A DNA stretch of 64,000 nt from Flavobacterium proteolyticum (GCF_015223105.1 NZ_JADFTZ010000003.1:1-64000), one strand, 5' to 3'; positions 36,205-45,282 are shown, counted from the stretch's first letter. The notes: generated by a model not told the origin, from the sequence alone. Translations and numbers: made by a program.

Positions 36205-38373
36205 CTAAGCAGGTTGAACATATTCCAATTGTTCTAAGCTCACTTTTGAAGTGAAAATTCCATAGTTCACAGTTGCTTTTGATTTTTCGATAGCATCAAT
36301 AGTTCCAATGGCTTTTCCGTCTTTCATTCGAACTCGGTCACCAACTTTTAGTACAACTTTAGGTTTGTTTTCTTCTTCAACTTTGGCTTTGATTTTCTTT
36401 TCTTTTTTAACTACTCGAATTTCCTCTACCTTGACTTTTACTTCTTCTTCTACTTTTTTCTGAATAACTTCTTTGACTTTCTTTTCTTTAGCTGAAAGTT
36501 TTCTACGTTTTGAATTTTCGATTTCAACCATTTTTAAAAATTCACCAATCAACGTCTTTTTGTCTTTATTGTTGAAATAACTCTCCGAAATATCATCTAT
36601 TTTTTGTCCGATGTAAATCAAACGTTGGTTGGCATCATACAATTCTTGATAACGCTCTAATTTCTCTTGAATTTTCGCATTGATGGTTTCCATTTTCTTA
36701 CTTTCTTCACGCGCTTTAGTTTCTTCTTCTTTTAATGTCAAAGACGTTTTTTCTAATTTAGAACGCTCTTTTTGAAGTGTTGCAATGGTTTTGTCGAAAC
36801 GAACTTTTCCTCCTTCAATTTTCTTTTTCGCACGATTGATTAATCCGAAAGGGATACCATTTTTTTGCGCTACTTCAAACGTAAACGAACTTCCGGCTTG
36901 ACCCAAAATCAATTTGTACATCGGTTCTAATGATTTCTCATCAAACATCATGTTCGCATTCGAAGCGTAAGGCAATTCGTTGGCTAATATTTTTAAGTTA
37001 CTGTAATGTGTTGTTATAATTCCGAAAGCTTCACGAGCATAGAATTCTTCTAAGAAAGTTTCTGCCAAAGCACCTCCTAATTCAGGATCAGAACCCGTTC
37101 CAAATTCATCAATTAAGAACAAGGTTTTAGCATTACATTTCTTTAAAAAGTAATTCATGTTCTTTAATCGGTAACTGTACGTACTTAAATGATTTTCAAT
37201 GGATTGATTGTCGCCAATATCGGTTAAAATTCTATCGAATAAAAAGGTTTCGCTACGTTCGTGAACCGGAATTAAAATTCCACTTTGTAGCATTAATTGT
37301 AGTAAACCAACTGTTTTCAAAGAAATTGTTTTTCCTCCAGCATTTGGGCCAGAAATTACAATAATGCGACTTTCATTATGTAATTCGATGGTTTGCGGAT
37401 AAGTAACGGCTTTCTTTTCTTTATTGTTCAAATATAAAATAGGATGGAAGGCTTCTCTGAAAAACAAACGTTTCTCTTCGATAATGTTCGGAAGAATTCC
37501 ATTGATTTTATAGGCATATTTCGCTTTTGCGGCAATCACATCAATACCACTTAAAAAGTCTTGATAAGCCGCAATAGTTTCGGTAAACGGACGAATTTCA
37601 TTGGTTAAACGTTTTAAAATACGCATGATTTCTTCGCGCTCTTCGTATTCCAAATTATTTAACTCACGCGAGTATCGTTGCGCTGCTTCGGGTTCGATGT
37701 AAGCGATGCTTCCTGTTTTAGAACTTCCTAAAATCGAACCTTTTACTTTTCTGCGATACATCGCTAAAACCGCTAAAACTCGGCGATTTTCAACCACAGT
37801 TTCTTTAATGTCATCTAAATAACCAAGTGAATTATATTGGCTCAAAGCCATTCCAAAACTTTGGTTAATTTTTCCTCGAACTACATTAATATTTCGACGA
37901 ATATCTACTAAATCTGGAGAAGCATTATCTTTTATGATTCCAAACTTATCTACCACTTCGTCGATACGTTGGATAATCAATTTTACAATGTCAATCTGAG
38001 ATGCTTTTTGGTATAAATTGGGATAATAATCTTCGAACTTCTTTAAAAACTGAATTAACGTAATCGCCGTTTCTGAGAGGTTGGCAATTTTTTTAAAGCT
38101 ACCTACTTCTAAAAAACTATCTTCGATAGCTAAGAATTTTAGTTCGTAGTTGATGTTCTCAAATCCGTGATTCGGAATGGCATTATTGTTGGAAAACGAA
38201 GATAAATATTCAGAAGTTTGCTTTAAGTTAATAAGCAATTCTTCTTTGTTTTTGAACGGCGTTATCGCCATGGCTTTTGCCTCACCAATATCAGTATTGC
38301 AGCGACCAGCGATGGTTTCTAAAACCGTGTTGAATTCTAAATCTTGTAGTGTTTTTTCTGTAATCGAAATCAT
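36205..38373 (-). CDS. MutS2 family ATPase without a C-terminal Smr domain
   Basis: 722 residues. The N-terminal core and lever helices run to about residue 300. The ATPase has Walker A GPNAGGKT (342-349), Walker B TLFLIDEFGTGSDP and the following ITTHYSNLKIL. A long coiled-coil clamp follows (about 510-600), then a Lys/Glu-rich stretch and a KOW-like end (KVGDRVRMKDGKAIGTIDAIE). The Smr nuclease domain usual in MutS2 is absent; the protein stops after the KOW-like part. Likely roles are recombination control or rescue of collided ribosomes, and which applies here is unknown. Confidence 0.9.
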   Translation of the reverse strand: MISITEKTLQDLEFNTVLETIAGRCNTDIGEAKAMAITPFKNKEELLINLKQTSEYLSSFSNNNAIPNHGFENINYELKFLAIEDSFLEVGSFKKIANLSETAITLIQFLKKFEDYYPNLYQKASQIDIVKLIIQRIDEVVDKFGIIKDNASPDLVDIRRNINVVRGKINQSFGMALSQYNSLGYLDDIKETVVENRRVLAVLAMYRRKVKGSILGSSKTGSIAYIEPEAAQRYSRELNNLEYEEREEIMRILKRLTNEIRPFTETIAAYQDFLSGIDVIAAKAKYAYKINGILPNIIEEKRLFFREAFHPILYLNNKEKKAVTYPQTIELHNESRIIVISGPNAGGKTISLKTVGLLQLMLQSGILIPVHERSETFLFDRILTDIGDNQSIENHLSTYSYRLKNMNYFLKKCNAKTLFLIDEFGTGSDPELGGALAETFLEEFYAREAFGIITTHYSNLKILANELPYASNANMMFDEKSLEPMYKLILGQAGSSFTFEVAQKNGIPFGLINRAKKKIEGGKVRFDKTIATLQKERSKLEKTSLTLKEEETKAREESKKMETINAKIQEKLERYQELYDANQRLIYIGQKIDDISESYFNNKDKKTLIGEFLKMVEIENSKRRKLSAKEKKVKEVIQKKVEEEVKVKVEEIRVVKKEKKIKAKVEEENKPKVVLKVGDRVRMKDGKAIGTIDAIEKSKATVNYGIFTSKVSLEQLEYVQPA

Positions 38374-38456
38374 TTTTCTTTTTCTGTTAGGTCAAAGTTA
38401 CAAAGTAATAAATCCATATTGCAACAGAAATTTATATTTTTGGTAAAAATTATAAA

Positions 38457-39122
38457 ATGTTTATCAAAAATCAGAGTTGGGAATCGCTATTATCGACTGA
38501 ATTTCAGAAGCCTTATTTTGTAGAATTGATGCAACAAGTAGAGCAAGAATATGCCACGACGACTTGTTTTCCGCCAAAAGAACTCATTTTTTCTGCTTTT
38601 GAGCAATTTGATTTTCGCGATACAAAAGTGGTGATTATTGGACAAGATCCGTATCATGGAATAGGTGAGGCGAATGGTTTGTGTTTTTCGGTAAATGATG
38701 GAGTTGCCATTCCGCCTTCGTTGAAAAATATTTTTACAGAGATTAATACGGAATACGATAGAATTCTTTTCCCAACTTCGGGTAATTTAGAGCGTTGGGC
38801 AAAGCAAGGGGTTTTGTTATTGAACGCTGGTTTAACGGTAAGAAAAGACGAAGCCAACAGTCACAAACACTTAAAATGGAATCTTTTTACCGATGCTGTG
38901 ATTGATTTGATTAATCAAAAATCGGAAAATGTAGTGTTTTTATTGTGGGGAAGTTTTGCTCAGAAAAAAGGGAAACTAATCGATAGGAATAAACATTTAG
39001 TTTTAGAAAGCGGCCATCCGTCACCTTTAAGCGCTAACAGAGGTATGTGGTTTGGAAACAATCATTTTAAATTGACTAATGCGTATTTGAGAGAGAAAGG
39101 GAAAAGTGAGATTGAGTGGTGA
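38457..39122 (+). CDS. ung: Uracil-DNA glycosylase, family 1
   Basis: 221 residues. The water-activating motif GQDPYHG (62-68, catalytic Asp64), LLNAGLTVRKDEANSH, VVFLLWGSFAQKKG and the Leu-loop ESGHPSPLSANRG are all intact. It removes uracil from DNA to begin base-excision repair. It is divergent from mutS2, with 83 bases between. TATTTTTG at 38435-38442 is a possible -7 box, although the nearest TTG is only 13 bases upstream of it. Confidence 0.96.
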   Translation: MFIKNQSWESLLSTEFQKPYFVELMQQVEQEYATTTCFPPKELIFSAFEQFDFRDTKVVIIGQDPYHGIGEANGLCFSVNDGVAIPPSLKNIFTEINTEYDRILFPTSGNLERWAKQGVLLLNAGLTVRKDEANSHKHLKWNLFTDAVIDLINQKSENVVFLLWGSFAQKKGKLIDRNKHLVLESGHPSPLSANRGMWFGNNHFKLTNAYLREKGKSEIEW

Positions 39123-39185
39123 TAGGAGTTGTTTAATTGATAGATAAATAAATGGTTATAAAAGAAAATACTGTTTAGTCTTTTT

Positions 39186-39839
39186 TTATCTTATTATTAT
39201 TCCATAAAGACCTTCTATACGTTCAATTATTTTGCCTGATAATGAATTTATAATTAACACTTCGGTTTTACCAGTATCTTTTCCAATTATATTTTTAGAT
39301 TTTGTTAGAACATTCTCTACTCTGTAAACGTAAGAGTTTGTTTCTTTATTAAATATTAGAATTGGTTCATTTATTTTTATTCCTGACTCTTTAAAGTTTT
39401 CTATACCAATTTTAAGAGCTTCTTGTTTTGTTATAAAATCACATTTTCTGTTTTCTAACAAAAAATGTGGAATAAAACTAAGGTTTATAGGTTCAATTAA
39501 ATTATGATTTTTATCAAGTTTTAGCCAAGTACCATTTGTCAAGCCTTCTAGTTCTGGGAAGCTAAAATGATATAAAATCCAAATTTCTTCAACGTTTTTA
39601 TTTAATTTTTTTTTATGGGTAAAAGCTCTATGCGAATAGTATTTTCCTTTTTTATATTTTTGATATGAACCAGTGTAACCTTTGAAATATTTAATAATTT
39701 CAGAGTTTACATTTATTGATAAAATACTATCTGCAATTTTTAAAACATCTTTAGTTTTATGTCTTTGAGCATTCAAGTTTTGACTAAAAATGAAAGTAAG
39801 AAAGATTATTGAAAGAAAATGCTTTACCATCATTGTCAT
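39186..39839 (-). CDS. Secreted protein of unknown function
   Basis: About 217 residues. Three Met residues near the start (positions 1, 3 and 4) make the exact start uncertain; the signal peptide is VKHFLSIIFLTFIFSQNLNAQ. The mature part alternates helices and strands (YHFSFPELEGLTNGTWLKLD, LIFNKETNSYVYRVENVL, KTEVLIINSLSGKIIERIEG). The final segment looks like a PepSY- or NTF2-like strand pair, but this is weak. No neighbour suggests a role. Confidence 0.55.
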   Translation of the reverse strand: MTMMVKHFLSIIFLTFIFSQNLNAQRHKTKDVLKIADSILSINVNSEIIKYFKGYTGSYQKYKKGKYYSHRAFTHKKKLNKNVEEIWILYHFSFPELEGLTNGTWLKLDKNHNLIEPINLSFIPHFLLENRKCDFITKQEALKIGIENFKESGIKINEPILIFNKETNSYVYRVENVLTKSKNIIGKDTGKTEVLIINSLSGKIIERIEGLYGIIIR

Positions 39840-39902
39840 TTTAAAATAGCTTTAATTAAAACCAGTAAATAGCAAAAAAATAAATACAACATTTACACAA
39901 AA

Positions 39903-40436
39903 CTAATTCACTGTAAACTCTAGAATATTGTTTGTAGCACCAACTGTAGTAGTATTAATTATTACGGTTACAACATCTTGAGAATCTAAAGAAACTATTC
40001 TTGGTTCAACTATAACTTTATATTGTCCTGGAGCTAGGGTAATATCAGTATCGTATTCGTAAGTAGTATCTAAAGCATCTAATTGTTGAATACCTGAAAT
40101 ATAGCTTCCTACGAAATTATCTCCTTTTGTAGCGGTAATAGTAGTTGGAATATAGTTTTCCCAAGTTCCTGAAGCGTTTCTTTTTTGCATTGAATAATTA
40201 AAAAAGAATGATCTTGAAGTTGTTGTTAAAAACAAATCTAGAGGAGCATCAGAACCATAATTTAGGATTCTGTCAAAGTTGCAACTAACATTTAAAACAT
40301 TGCCAGAAGCACTGACTTCGATTTTATTGTTAACTGTAACTGCTTTTGTTGCAAAAAATTCATCATCACTTTCAGTACAACCTGTAAATAATAATGTGAT
40401 GATAGCTATAGTTAGATAGTGTATGTGTTTTTTCAT
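39903..40436 (-). CDS. Lipoprotein of unknown function
   Basis: 177 residues. The lipobox LLFTGCTES has the lipid Cys at 20 and is followed by acidic residues (DDEF). The rest is beta-rich (VTVNNKIEVSASGNVLNVSCNF, TLAPGQYKVIVEPRIVSLDSQ), consistent with an immunoglobulin-like exported domain. The start lies 11 bases after the 40448-41041 gene, so both are probably one operon encoding a barrel plus a surface lipoprotein. Confidence 0.65.
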   Translation of the reverse strand: MKKHIHYLTIAIITLLFTGCTESDDEFFATKAVTVNNKIEVSASGNVLNVSCNFDRILNYGSDAPLDLFLTTTSRSFFFNYSMQKRNASGTWENYIPTTITATKGDNFVGSYISGIQQLDALDTTYEYDTDITLAPGQYKVIVEPRIVSLDSQDVVTVIINTTTVGATNNILEFTVN

Positions 40437-40447
40437 TGTATTTTATT

Positions 40448-41041
40448 TTAAAAACGATAACCTAAGTTAAGACCTAAACGAGATACAGTTGAAGGGCTAT
40501 CACTATTGAATAAATTTTTTCCAATTCCTACTGTTAAATCGATAACAAAACTCTCTTTAAAGTATAACTTGTATCCAACGGCTGCTCCTAAAGCAATATC
40601 GTTGTAATCTTTTTTAGTTACCACAACATAATCAGCCGCGCCATTATTAAGCGTTTTTAGCTCTTTATATTGACCTCCATTTATATTAGAGAAAGCTTCT
40701 AAGTAGTACAAATTTGTAGCGCTTTTAGACATCGCATAACGAACATAAGGAATTACTTGATATTCAATCATCGTTCGAGTGTCATCTTTAAGAAAGTCTT
40801 CTTTTTTATTTGATTTGTTAAAAGCCAATCCCGTAATACCAACTGAAAAATCTTTATTTAGAAATCGTTCATAAGATATTCCTAATCTTCCATTACCAAT
40901 TAAGTTTAAGACATCTACTTTTATTTCGTTTTTTTTAGAAAATATAGGAGATGTAATTGTGTCGGTAGCACCGCTATCGTTTGATTGCGCAAAAGTACTT
41001 AGCGACAGAAATAGGCCTAATAAACAGCTAATTCTTTTCAT
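40448..41041 (-). CDS. Outer-membrane beta-barrel protein of unknown function
   Basis: 197 residues from the ATG at 41041. A longer reading from 41083 would place 14 residues before the signal peptide MKRISCLLGLFLSLSTFAQ and overlap the upstream gene. The mature part shows barrel-type strands (ISYERFLNKDFSVGITGLAFN, MIEYQVIPYVRYAMSK, AALGAAV-like GAAVGYKLYF) and ends in LGLNLGYRF with the C-terminal Phe expected for outer-membrane insertion. It is transcribed ahead of the lipoprotein at 39903. Confidence 0.75.
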   Translation of the reverse strand: MKRISCLLGLFLSLSTFAQSNDSGATDTITSPIFSKKNEIKVDVLNLIGNGRLGISYERFLNKDFSVGITGLAFNKSNKKEDFLKDDTRTMIEYQVIPYVRYAMSKSATNLYYLEAFSNINGGQYKELKTLNNGAADYVVVTKKDYNDIALGAAVGYKLYFKESFVIDLTVGIGKNLFNSDSPSTVSRLGLNLGYRF

Positions 41042-41079
41042 GTGTAAGGTTAATATTTTTGTAAATATAGAAATTTTTA

Positions 41080-42009
41080 TCAATTAAAAGTCAGCTCGCC
41101 AAGAATTTCTTCGCTCATAAATTTACCACCTGGATAGGTGGCAGTGTAGTCTAAATTTAACCAAATTTGACCTCTTTCATCAATATGATAATGAATTTGT
41201 TGATTATGACTTTCTTGTTTAAAAAGCACTTCTTTAATTAAATAAATGGCAGTTTCTAAATCGGTCTTATTGCCAATCAACATTTCAGGGTACAAATGTC
41301 CTCCTGTATGAATAATTCTAGGTGTTCCGCCAATTGCTTTAATACATGCTGCCATCAAAATAGCGTGATCATCACAATCCCCCGAAAAATGTTGTAAACT
41401 TTCTGAAGCATAAGCTATATATTCTCTTCCTTTTGGATCGTTAACATAATTCCAGCGGTTTCTAATTTCTTTAAAAACAGCAAAACACTGAATCATTCTT
41501 CGGGTTTCGCCAGTTTGTTTGATTTCTCTGAAATGTTTCGTTGTAGCATATAAGGCAAAGTTTCTAACTTTCGGATTAGAAAAATCTACTGCATTAATAA
41601 TTTTAGATTTATTGGGAAAAGGAAGCAATTTGGCTACAATAATATCTTGTGGATTTGGTGTTTCGCTCATAGAATACACCATATAACGATAATCTTCAAA
41701 AACTCGATTAAAACCGTAATTTCCGAATAAAGTGCCGTACAACAAAGCAATTAGGTATAGAAAAACAATCAGAATAATGATGGTTTTTACCAATCGAAGA
41801 ACAAGTTGGATAGCTACGAGAATAAGGATGAATATGATGATTCGATCCAAATGCAGTGACCATTCTAAATCGATTAAATTTTGATGTGCAATTAAAAAAA
41901 GTGGAATAGCAATTAAGATATTCAACAAAAAAATGACAACATTATCCCAAGGCTTCGGTAAAGAAAGCTTTTCTTTGAGTTCGGCGATAGTTGGGATTTT
42001 AATTGTCAT
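41080..42009 (-). CDS. Membrane protein with transglutaminase-like domain
   Basis: 309 residues. The N-terminal ~100 residues carry about three membrane helices (VIFLLNILIAIPLFLIA, IIIFILILVAIQLVLRL, IIILIVFLYLIALLYG). The C-terminal half has the transglutaminase-core pattern: Cys in HFSGDCDDHAILMAA, His in IIHTGGHLYPE and Asp in WLNLDYTATYPGG. These would form a Cys-His-Asp triad for peptide or amide chemistry. Orientation suggests the domain faces the periplasm or cytoplasm; I cannot tell which. The gene stands between unrelated genes. Confidence 0.8.
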   Translation of the reverse strand: MTIKIPTIAELKEKLSLPKPWDNVVIFLLNILIAIPLFLIAHQNLIDLEWSLHLDRIIIFILILVAIQLVLRLVKTIIILIVFLYLIALLYGTLFGNYGFNRVFEDYRYMVYSMSETPNPQDIIVAKLLPFPNKSKIINAVDFSNPKVRNFALYATTKHFREIKQTGETRRMIQCFAVFKEIRNRWNYVNDPKGREYIAYASESLQHFSGDCDDHAILMAACIKAIGGTPRIIHTGGHLYPEMLIGNKTDLETAIYLIKEVLFKQESHNQQIHYHIDERGQIWLNLDYTATYPGGKFMSEEILGELTFN

Positions 42010-42036
42010 TTCGTTTAAAACGATAAAAATACGGAA

Positions 42037-42882
42037 TTATTTAAGTATCGACTCTTTTGGTACTTTTTTCTGGATAATTTGAAGCCTCAAAAGTTGTTCC
42101 ATTATTTTATCTAAAGTTGGTGCTGTCATTTGTTTTTGCGACCAACGTGTTAATTTTAACCATTCTTGAATCGCTTCTACATTTTGATTGTATTTAGAAG
42201 CCAAGGTTCTGTCAATACTCGGAATCATTTTGAATTCTTCTGTTGTCGTATTGATAATATCTAAAATTTGGTCGATTACTTTTGGATGGTTTTCCAAAAC
42301 TTCATTTCTAACTGCAATTACGAAACAAGGCCAAGGAGTAGGGCAATCGGCAATTCTTCTGAATATTCCTTTATCTACTAATGGTTGTGTCATAAATCGT
42401 TCCCACATGAAGTAATCTGCTTTTCCTGAAGTTAAGCTTTCAACTGCGCCATCAATGGTGTTAACGATTTCAAATTGTAAGTTTTCGGTATTCCAATTCT
42501 GATTTTGAGCATTCACAATACTCATCAAATGCGAGCCAGAACCCATTCTAGAAATAGCTACTTTTTTATTTTCTAAATCGGAAAGTGTTTTATAGTTAGA
42601 ATTAGCAGCAACGTGAATGCCCCAAATTAATGGACTTTGCACATAAACTTGCACAATCTTACTCGGATTTCCTGCCGAAATGTCTTTGATGATTCCTTCG
42701 GTAAGAATTACGGCAATATCGGTTTCACCATCGCGCAACATTTGACACATTTTTCCTGTACCTTCAGGAACATCAGTCCATTGTAAATCGATTCCTACGG
42801 CTTCAAATTCGCCATCTTCGATACACATGTGCCAAGGTAAATTGAAATGCTCTGGAACTCCAGCTATTTTGATTGTTTTCAT
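42037..42882 (-). CDS. Cytoplasmic substrate-binding-like protein (PBP2, Ca3427-like)
   Basis: 281 residues with no signal peptide: it begins MKTIKIAGVPEHFNLPWHMC. The fold is a type-2 periplasmic binding protein (SsuA/THI5-like) with TDIAVILTEGIIKDI, SDLENKKVAISRMGSGSHLMS and DGAVESLTSGKADYFMWERF. The family resembles the Ca3427-type proteins, which may use the binding fold in the cytoplasm as sensor or enzyme. Its stop-proximal end is free, and its ATG overlaps the GNAT gene by 4 bases, so translation is coupled. The ligand is unknown. Confidence 0.8.
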   Translation of the reverse strand: MKTIKIAGVPEHFNLPWHMCIEDGEFEAVGIDLQWTDVPEGTGKMCQMLRDGETDIAVILTEGIIKDISAGNPSKIVQVYVQSPLIWGIHVAANSNYKTLSDLENKKVAISRMGSGSHLMSIVNAQNQNWNTENLQFEIVNTIDGAVESLTSGKADYFMWERFMTQPLVDKGIFRRIADCPTPWPCFVIAVRNEVLENHPKVIDQILDIINTTTEEFKMIPSIDRTLASKYNQNVEAIQEWLKLTRWSQKQMTAPTLDKIMEQLLRLQIIQKKVPKESILK

Positions 42883-43433
42883 TGTTCTAAATTCTGATTT
42901 CTAAATTCTAATTTCTTTAACAGCCACCATTTCCAAGTTACACCATTTTCATCAGGATAATCTTCCATAAAATGGAAACCTACTTTTTGCAACACATGGT
43001 TAGAAGCTCCGTTTTCGGCATGAGTATAAGCATTCATTTCTTGAATGTTCATTTGGTTAAAGCCATAGTTTAGCCAAGCGTTTGAAGCTTCAGTTGCGTA
43101 ACCTTTGTTCCAAAATTTTTCATTTAAACGATAGCCGTAATCGTAAAAATTGGTATTTCCGTTTTCTATATGGTCGTTTACGAACTTAATTCCTGTCCAA
43201 CCGATTAATTCATTCGAGTCTTTAGTAATAGCTACAAAACGTCCTATTCCATTATCAATGTATTGTTTTCTGACCATATCAATGTAAGCATGAACTTCGT
43301 CAATATTTACAACGGGTTTTTGCCACAGATATTTGTGAACATTAGGATTGCAATCCATTTCAAATAGAGCATTTGCATCTTCGTGACGCATTTCTCTGAG
43401 GATTAATCGGGGAGTTTCTAGAATTAAATTCAT
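42879..43433 (-). CDS. GNAT family N-acetyltransferase, RimJ/RimL type
   Basis: 184 residues. The start LILETPRLILREMRHEDANALF is the classical RimJ/RimL opening. LIGWTGIKFV forms strand 4 and YRLNEKFWNKGYATEASNAWL contains the acetyl-CoA-binding loop (variant of Q/RxxGxG/A). ASNHVLQKVGFHFME closes the fold. It acetylates an amine, perhaps a protein N-terminus or a small molecule. The 4-base overlap with the binding-protein gene suggests a shared substrate or pathway. Confidence 0.88.
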   Translation of the reverse strand: MNLILETPRLILREMRHEDANALFEMDCNPNVHKYLWQKPVVNIDEVHAYIDMVRKQYIDNGIGRFVAITKDSNELIGWTGIKFVNDHIENGNTNFYDYGYRLNEKFWNKGYATEASNAWLNYGFNQMNIQEMNAYTHAENGASNHVLQKVGFHFMEDYPDENGVTWKWWLLKKLEFRNQNLEQ

Positions 43434-43498
43434 TTTGTTTTTGGAACACAGATTCGAGAAATTTTAAAAATTTAAATAATTTTTGATTCTTTATTTTC

Positions 43499-44365
43499 TT
43501 ACTCTGCTAATTTATTCAATGTATATTCAATTAATTCATCTACAGCTTTGTATGGATCTTCACTGAAAGTTCCAGTTGCACGGTTAGCGATGATAGCATT
43601 TAATGATAAACAGTTGTGTCCTAACAGTTTTCCTAGACCATAAATAGCGCCAGTTTCCATTTCTAAATTCGTCATTCGAGTTCCGTTGAAATTGAAACTA
43701 TCCATTTTAGCATTTAACTCAGGATCTTGGATTCCTAAACGTACTACACGACCTTGTGGGCCGTAAAATCCTCCAGCAGTTCCAGTGAATCCTTTGAAAA
43801 TTTTATCGCTTTCTAAACGTTGTTCTAACGTTTTACTTCCTGCAATTACGTATGGACGCCCTTTTCTCATGTCCCAATTCGTTTGCTTGATGAAAGCTTC
43901 TTCCATTTCAGTTTCTGAAATTTCATCAATTAAATAGGAGCGAAGCATATTATCCAATCCTAAGCCATATTGACTCATAACAAAGCTATCGCAAGGGATA
44001 TCGGCTTGTAAGGAACCTGAAGTTCCAATACGAACAATATTTAAAGAAGTCAATTCTTTTTTAACGGTTCTTGTTTCTAAATCTACGTTTACCAAGGCGT
44101 CTAATTCATTCATTACGATATCGATGTTGTCTGGACCAATTCCAGAAGACATAACGGTAATTCTTTTGCCTTTGTAAGTTCCAGTTTGGGTTTTGAACTC
44201 GCGTTTTTGAGTGGTAAACTCAATAGAATCAAAGTGTTTTGTGATTTTTTCTACACGGTTTTGATCCCCAACGAAGATAATATCGTTAGCGATTTGTCCA
44301 GGTTTTAAATTGATGTGATATACACTTCCGTCTGGATTTAATATTAATTCTGATGCTGCTATCAT
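43499..44365 (-). CDS. Nucleoside phosphorylase (PNP/UDP family)
   Basis: 288 residues. FVGDQNRVEKITKHFD, the phosphate-site region VMSSGIGPDNIDIVMNEL, IVRIGTSGSLQ and the purine/ribose-site stretch RMTNLEMETGAIYGLGKLLGH are characteristic of the hexameric PNP/uridine phosphorylase family. It splits nucleosides with phosphate for base salvage. Whether it prefers uridine or purine nucleosides cannot be settled by eye. It is not tightly linked to its neighbours. Confidence 0.88.
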   Translation of the reverse strand: MIAASELILNPDGSVYHINLKPGQIANDIIFVGDQNRVEKITKHFDSIEFTTQKREFKTQTGTYKGKRITVMSSGIGPDNIDIVMNELDALVNVDLETRTVKKELTSLNIVRIGTSGSLQADIPCDSFVMSQYGLGLDNMLRSYLIDEISETEMEEAFIKQTNWDMRKGRPYVIAGSKTLEQRLESDKIFKGFTGTAGGFYGPQGRVVRLGIQDPELNAKMDSFNFNGTRMTNLEMETGAIYGLGKLLGHNCLSLNAIIANRATGTFSEDPYKAVDELIEYTLNKLAE

Positions 44366-44424
44366 TTGTTTTAATTGATAATTGATAATTCTGTAATTAA
44401 ATAACTCAAACTAATTGTTAATTT

Positions 44425-44757
44425 TTAACCTCCAACTCGTTTTGTTTTGAATCCTTTGTCTTGTAATAATTTCATGATTTTATCACGATAATCGCCTTGA
44501 ATGATGATTTCGCCATCTTTAAAAGTACCACCAACCGCTAATTTGCTTTTGATTTCCTTGGCTAAGATTTTAAAATCCTCATCTTCGCCTTCATATCCTG
44601 AAATAATCGTGGTAGGTTTTCCTTTGCGTTTCTCATATTTGCAAATCATTGGTTCTTTTTGAACGAATAATTCGTGAGGCGTTTCCTCGGTAGTTTCTGG
44701 TTCGTTAGAAACTTCGTGGTTGGGGAATAGTTTTTTTAATTGTTCTTGTAAGTCCAT
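44425..44757 (-). CDS. yciH: SUI1/eIF1-like translation factor YciH
   Basis: 110 residues. The C-terminal ~65 residues are a SUI1 fold (KGKPTTIISGYEGEDEDFKIL, ELK-type helix, LAVGGTFKDGEIIIQGDYRDKIMKLL, ending KTKRVGG). The N-terminal ~35 are a short acidic arm. Related to eukaryotic eIF1, it may influence initiation fidelity. The start codon at 44755-44757 lies within the left inverted repeat that frames the neighbouring GxxExxY gene, so the repeat abuts its 5' end. Confidence 0.9.
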   Translation of the reverse strand: MDLQEQLKKLFPNHEVSNEPETTEETPHELFVQKEPMICKYEKRKGKPTTIISGYEGEDEDFKILAKEIKSKLAVGGTFKDGEIIIQGDYRDKIMKLLQDKGFKTKRVGG

Positions 44758-44783
44758 ATTTTAGCACGCGGATAAAACGGATT
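44754..44783 (+). repeat. Left inverted repeat framing the GxxExxY gene
   Basis: TAGCACGCGGATAAAACGGATT (44762-44783) matches the reverse complement of 45255-45276 with one mismatch (A/G). The match extends outward to CCATATT with a 2-base indel and continues more loosely inward over about 30 further bases. The arms face each other around a single gene. Confidence 0.75.
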
Positions 44784-44802
44784 CGCTTAAGCGAAGCGCG
44801 AA

Positions 44803-45201
44803 TTAAAACTGATTTTTTCTATTCTTTCTTTTGTTTTCATAAATTTTTCTTCTGAATTCAGGTTTCTTGCCAAAATTTAATAACAGACCAATTTCGCAAT
44901 CAGTTCCTTTTAAGTAATTGAGTAATTGATTTTCAAACTCTTCTACAATATAATCGGCAGCTTTTAATTCTAATATGATTGTATCGTTTACAATGATATC
45001 AACATAATAATCACCAACATTTTCTCCTTTGTAATAAACTTTAATTTTCTTATTAGGAGTTGCTTCAAGTCCATTTTTTCTTAACTCAATCAATAAGGCG
45101 TTTTGATAAACTTTTTCAAGAAAACCATAACCTAATTCGTTGTATACTTCGTAAAAAGTTTTTAAAATTAACGATGTTAAATCTTGATGTAATAAGTGCA
45201 T
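44803..45201 (-). CDS. GxxExxY protein (PDDEXK_3-like)
   Basis: 132 residues. The motif GYGFLEKVYQNAL (GxxExxY, about 22-34) plus IVNDTIILELKAADYI (nuclease-fold strand with Glu-x-Lys) are diagnostic of this PD-(D/E)xK-related family. C-terminal residues are basic (FRRKIYENKRKNRKNQF). The function is unproven; a nucleic-acid role is inferred from the fold. It lies between yciH and an oxygenase gene on the same strand, inside a pair of inverted repeats, suggesting that gene and repeats moved as a unit. Confidence 0.85.
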   Translation of the reverse strand: MHLLHQDLTSLILKTFYEVYNELGYGFLEKVYQNALLIELRKNGLEATPNKKIKVYYKGENVGDYYVDIIVNDTIILELKAADYIVEEFENQLLNYLKGTDCEIGLLLNFGKKPEFRRKIYENKRKNRKNQF

Positions 45202-45254
45202 ATATTCATTTCTTTATGGTTTAAAATCTGTTTTAATCTGCGTTTTACGAAGTA

Positions 45255-45282
45255 AATCCGTTTCATCCGCGTGCTAATATGG
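45255..45282 (-). repeat. Right inverted repeat framing the GxxExxY gene
   Basis: AATCCGTTTCATCCGCGTGCTA (45255-45276), then ATATGG, is the reverse complement partner of 44754-44783. The arms are 471 bases apart and the GxxExxY frame fills most of the space. Confidence 0.75.

Noticed and set aside
44762..45276. The inverted repeats as a full insertion sequence.
   Set aside because: No transposase is encoded, and target-site duplications are not clear.
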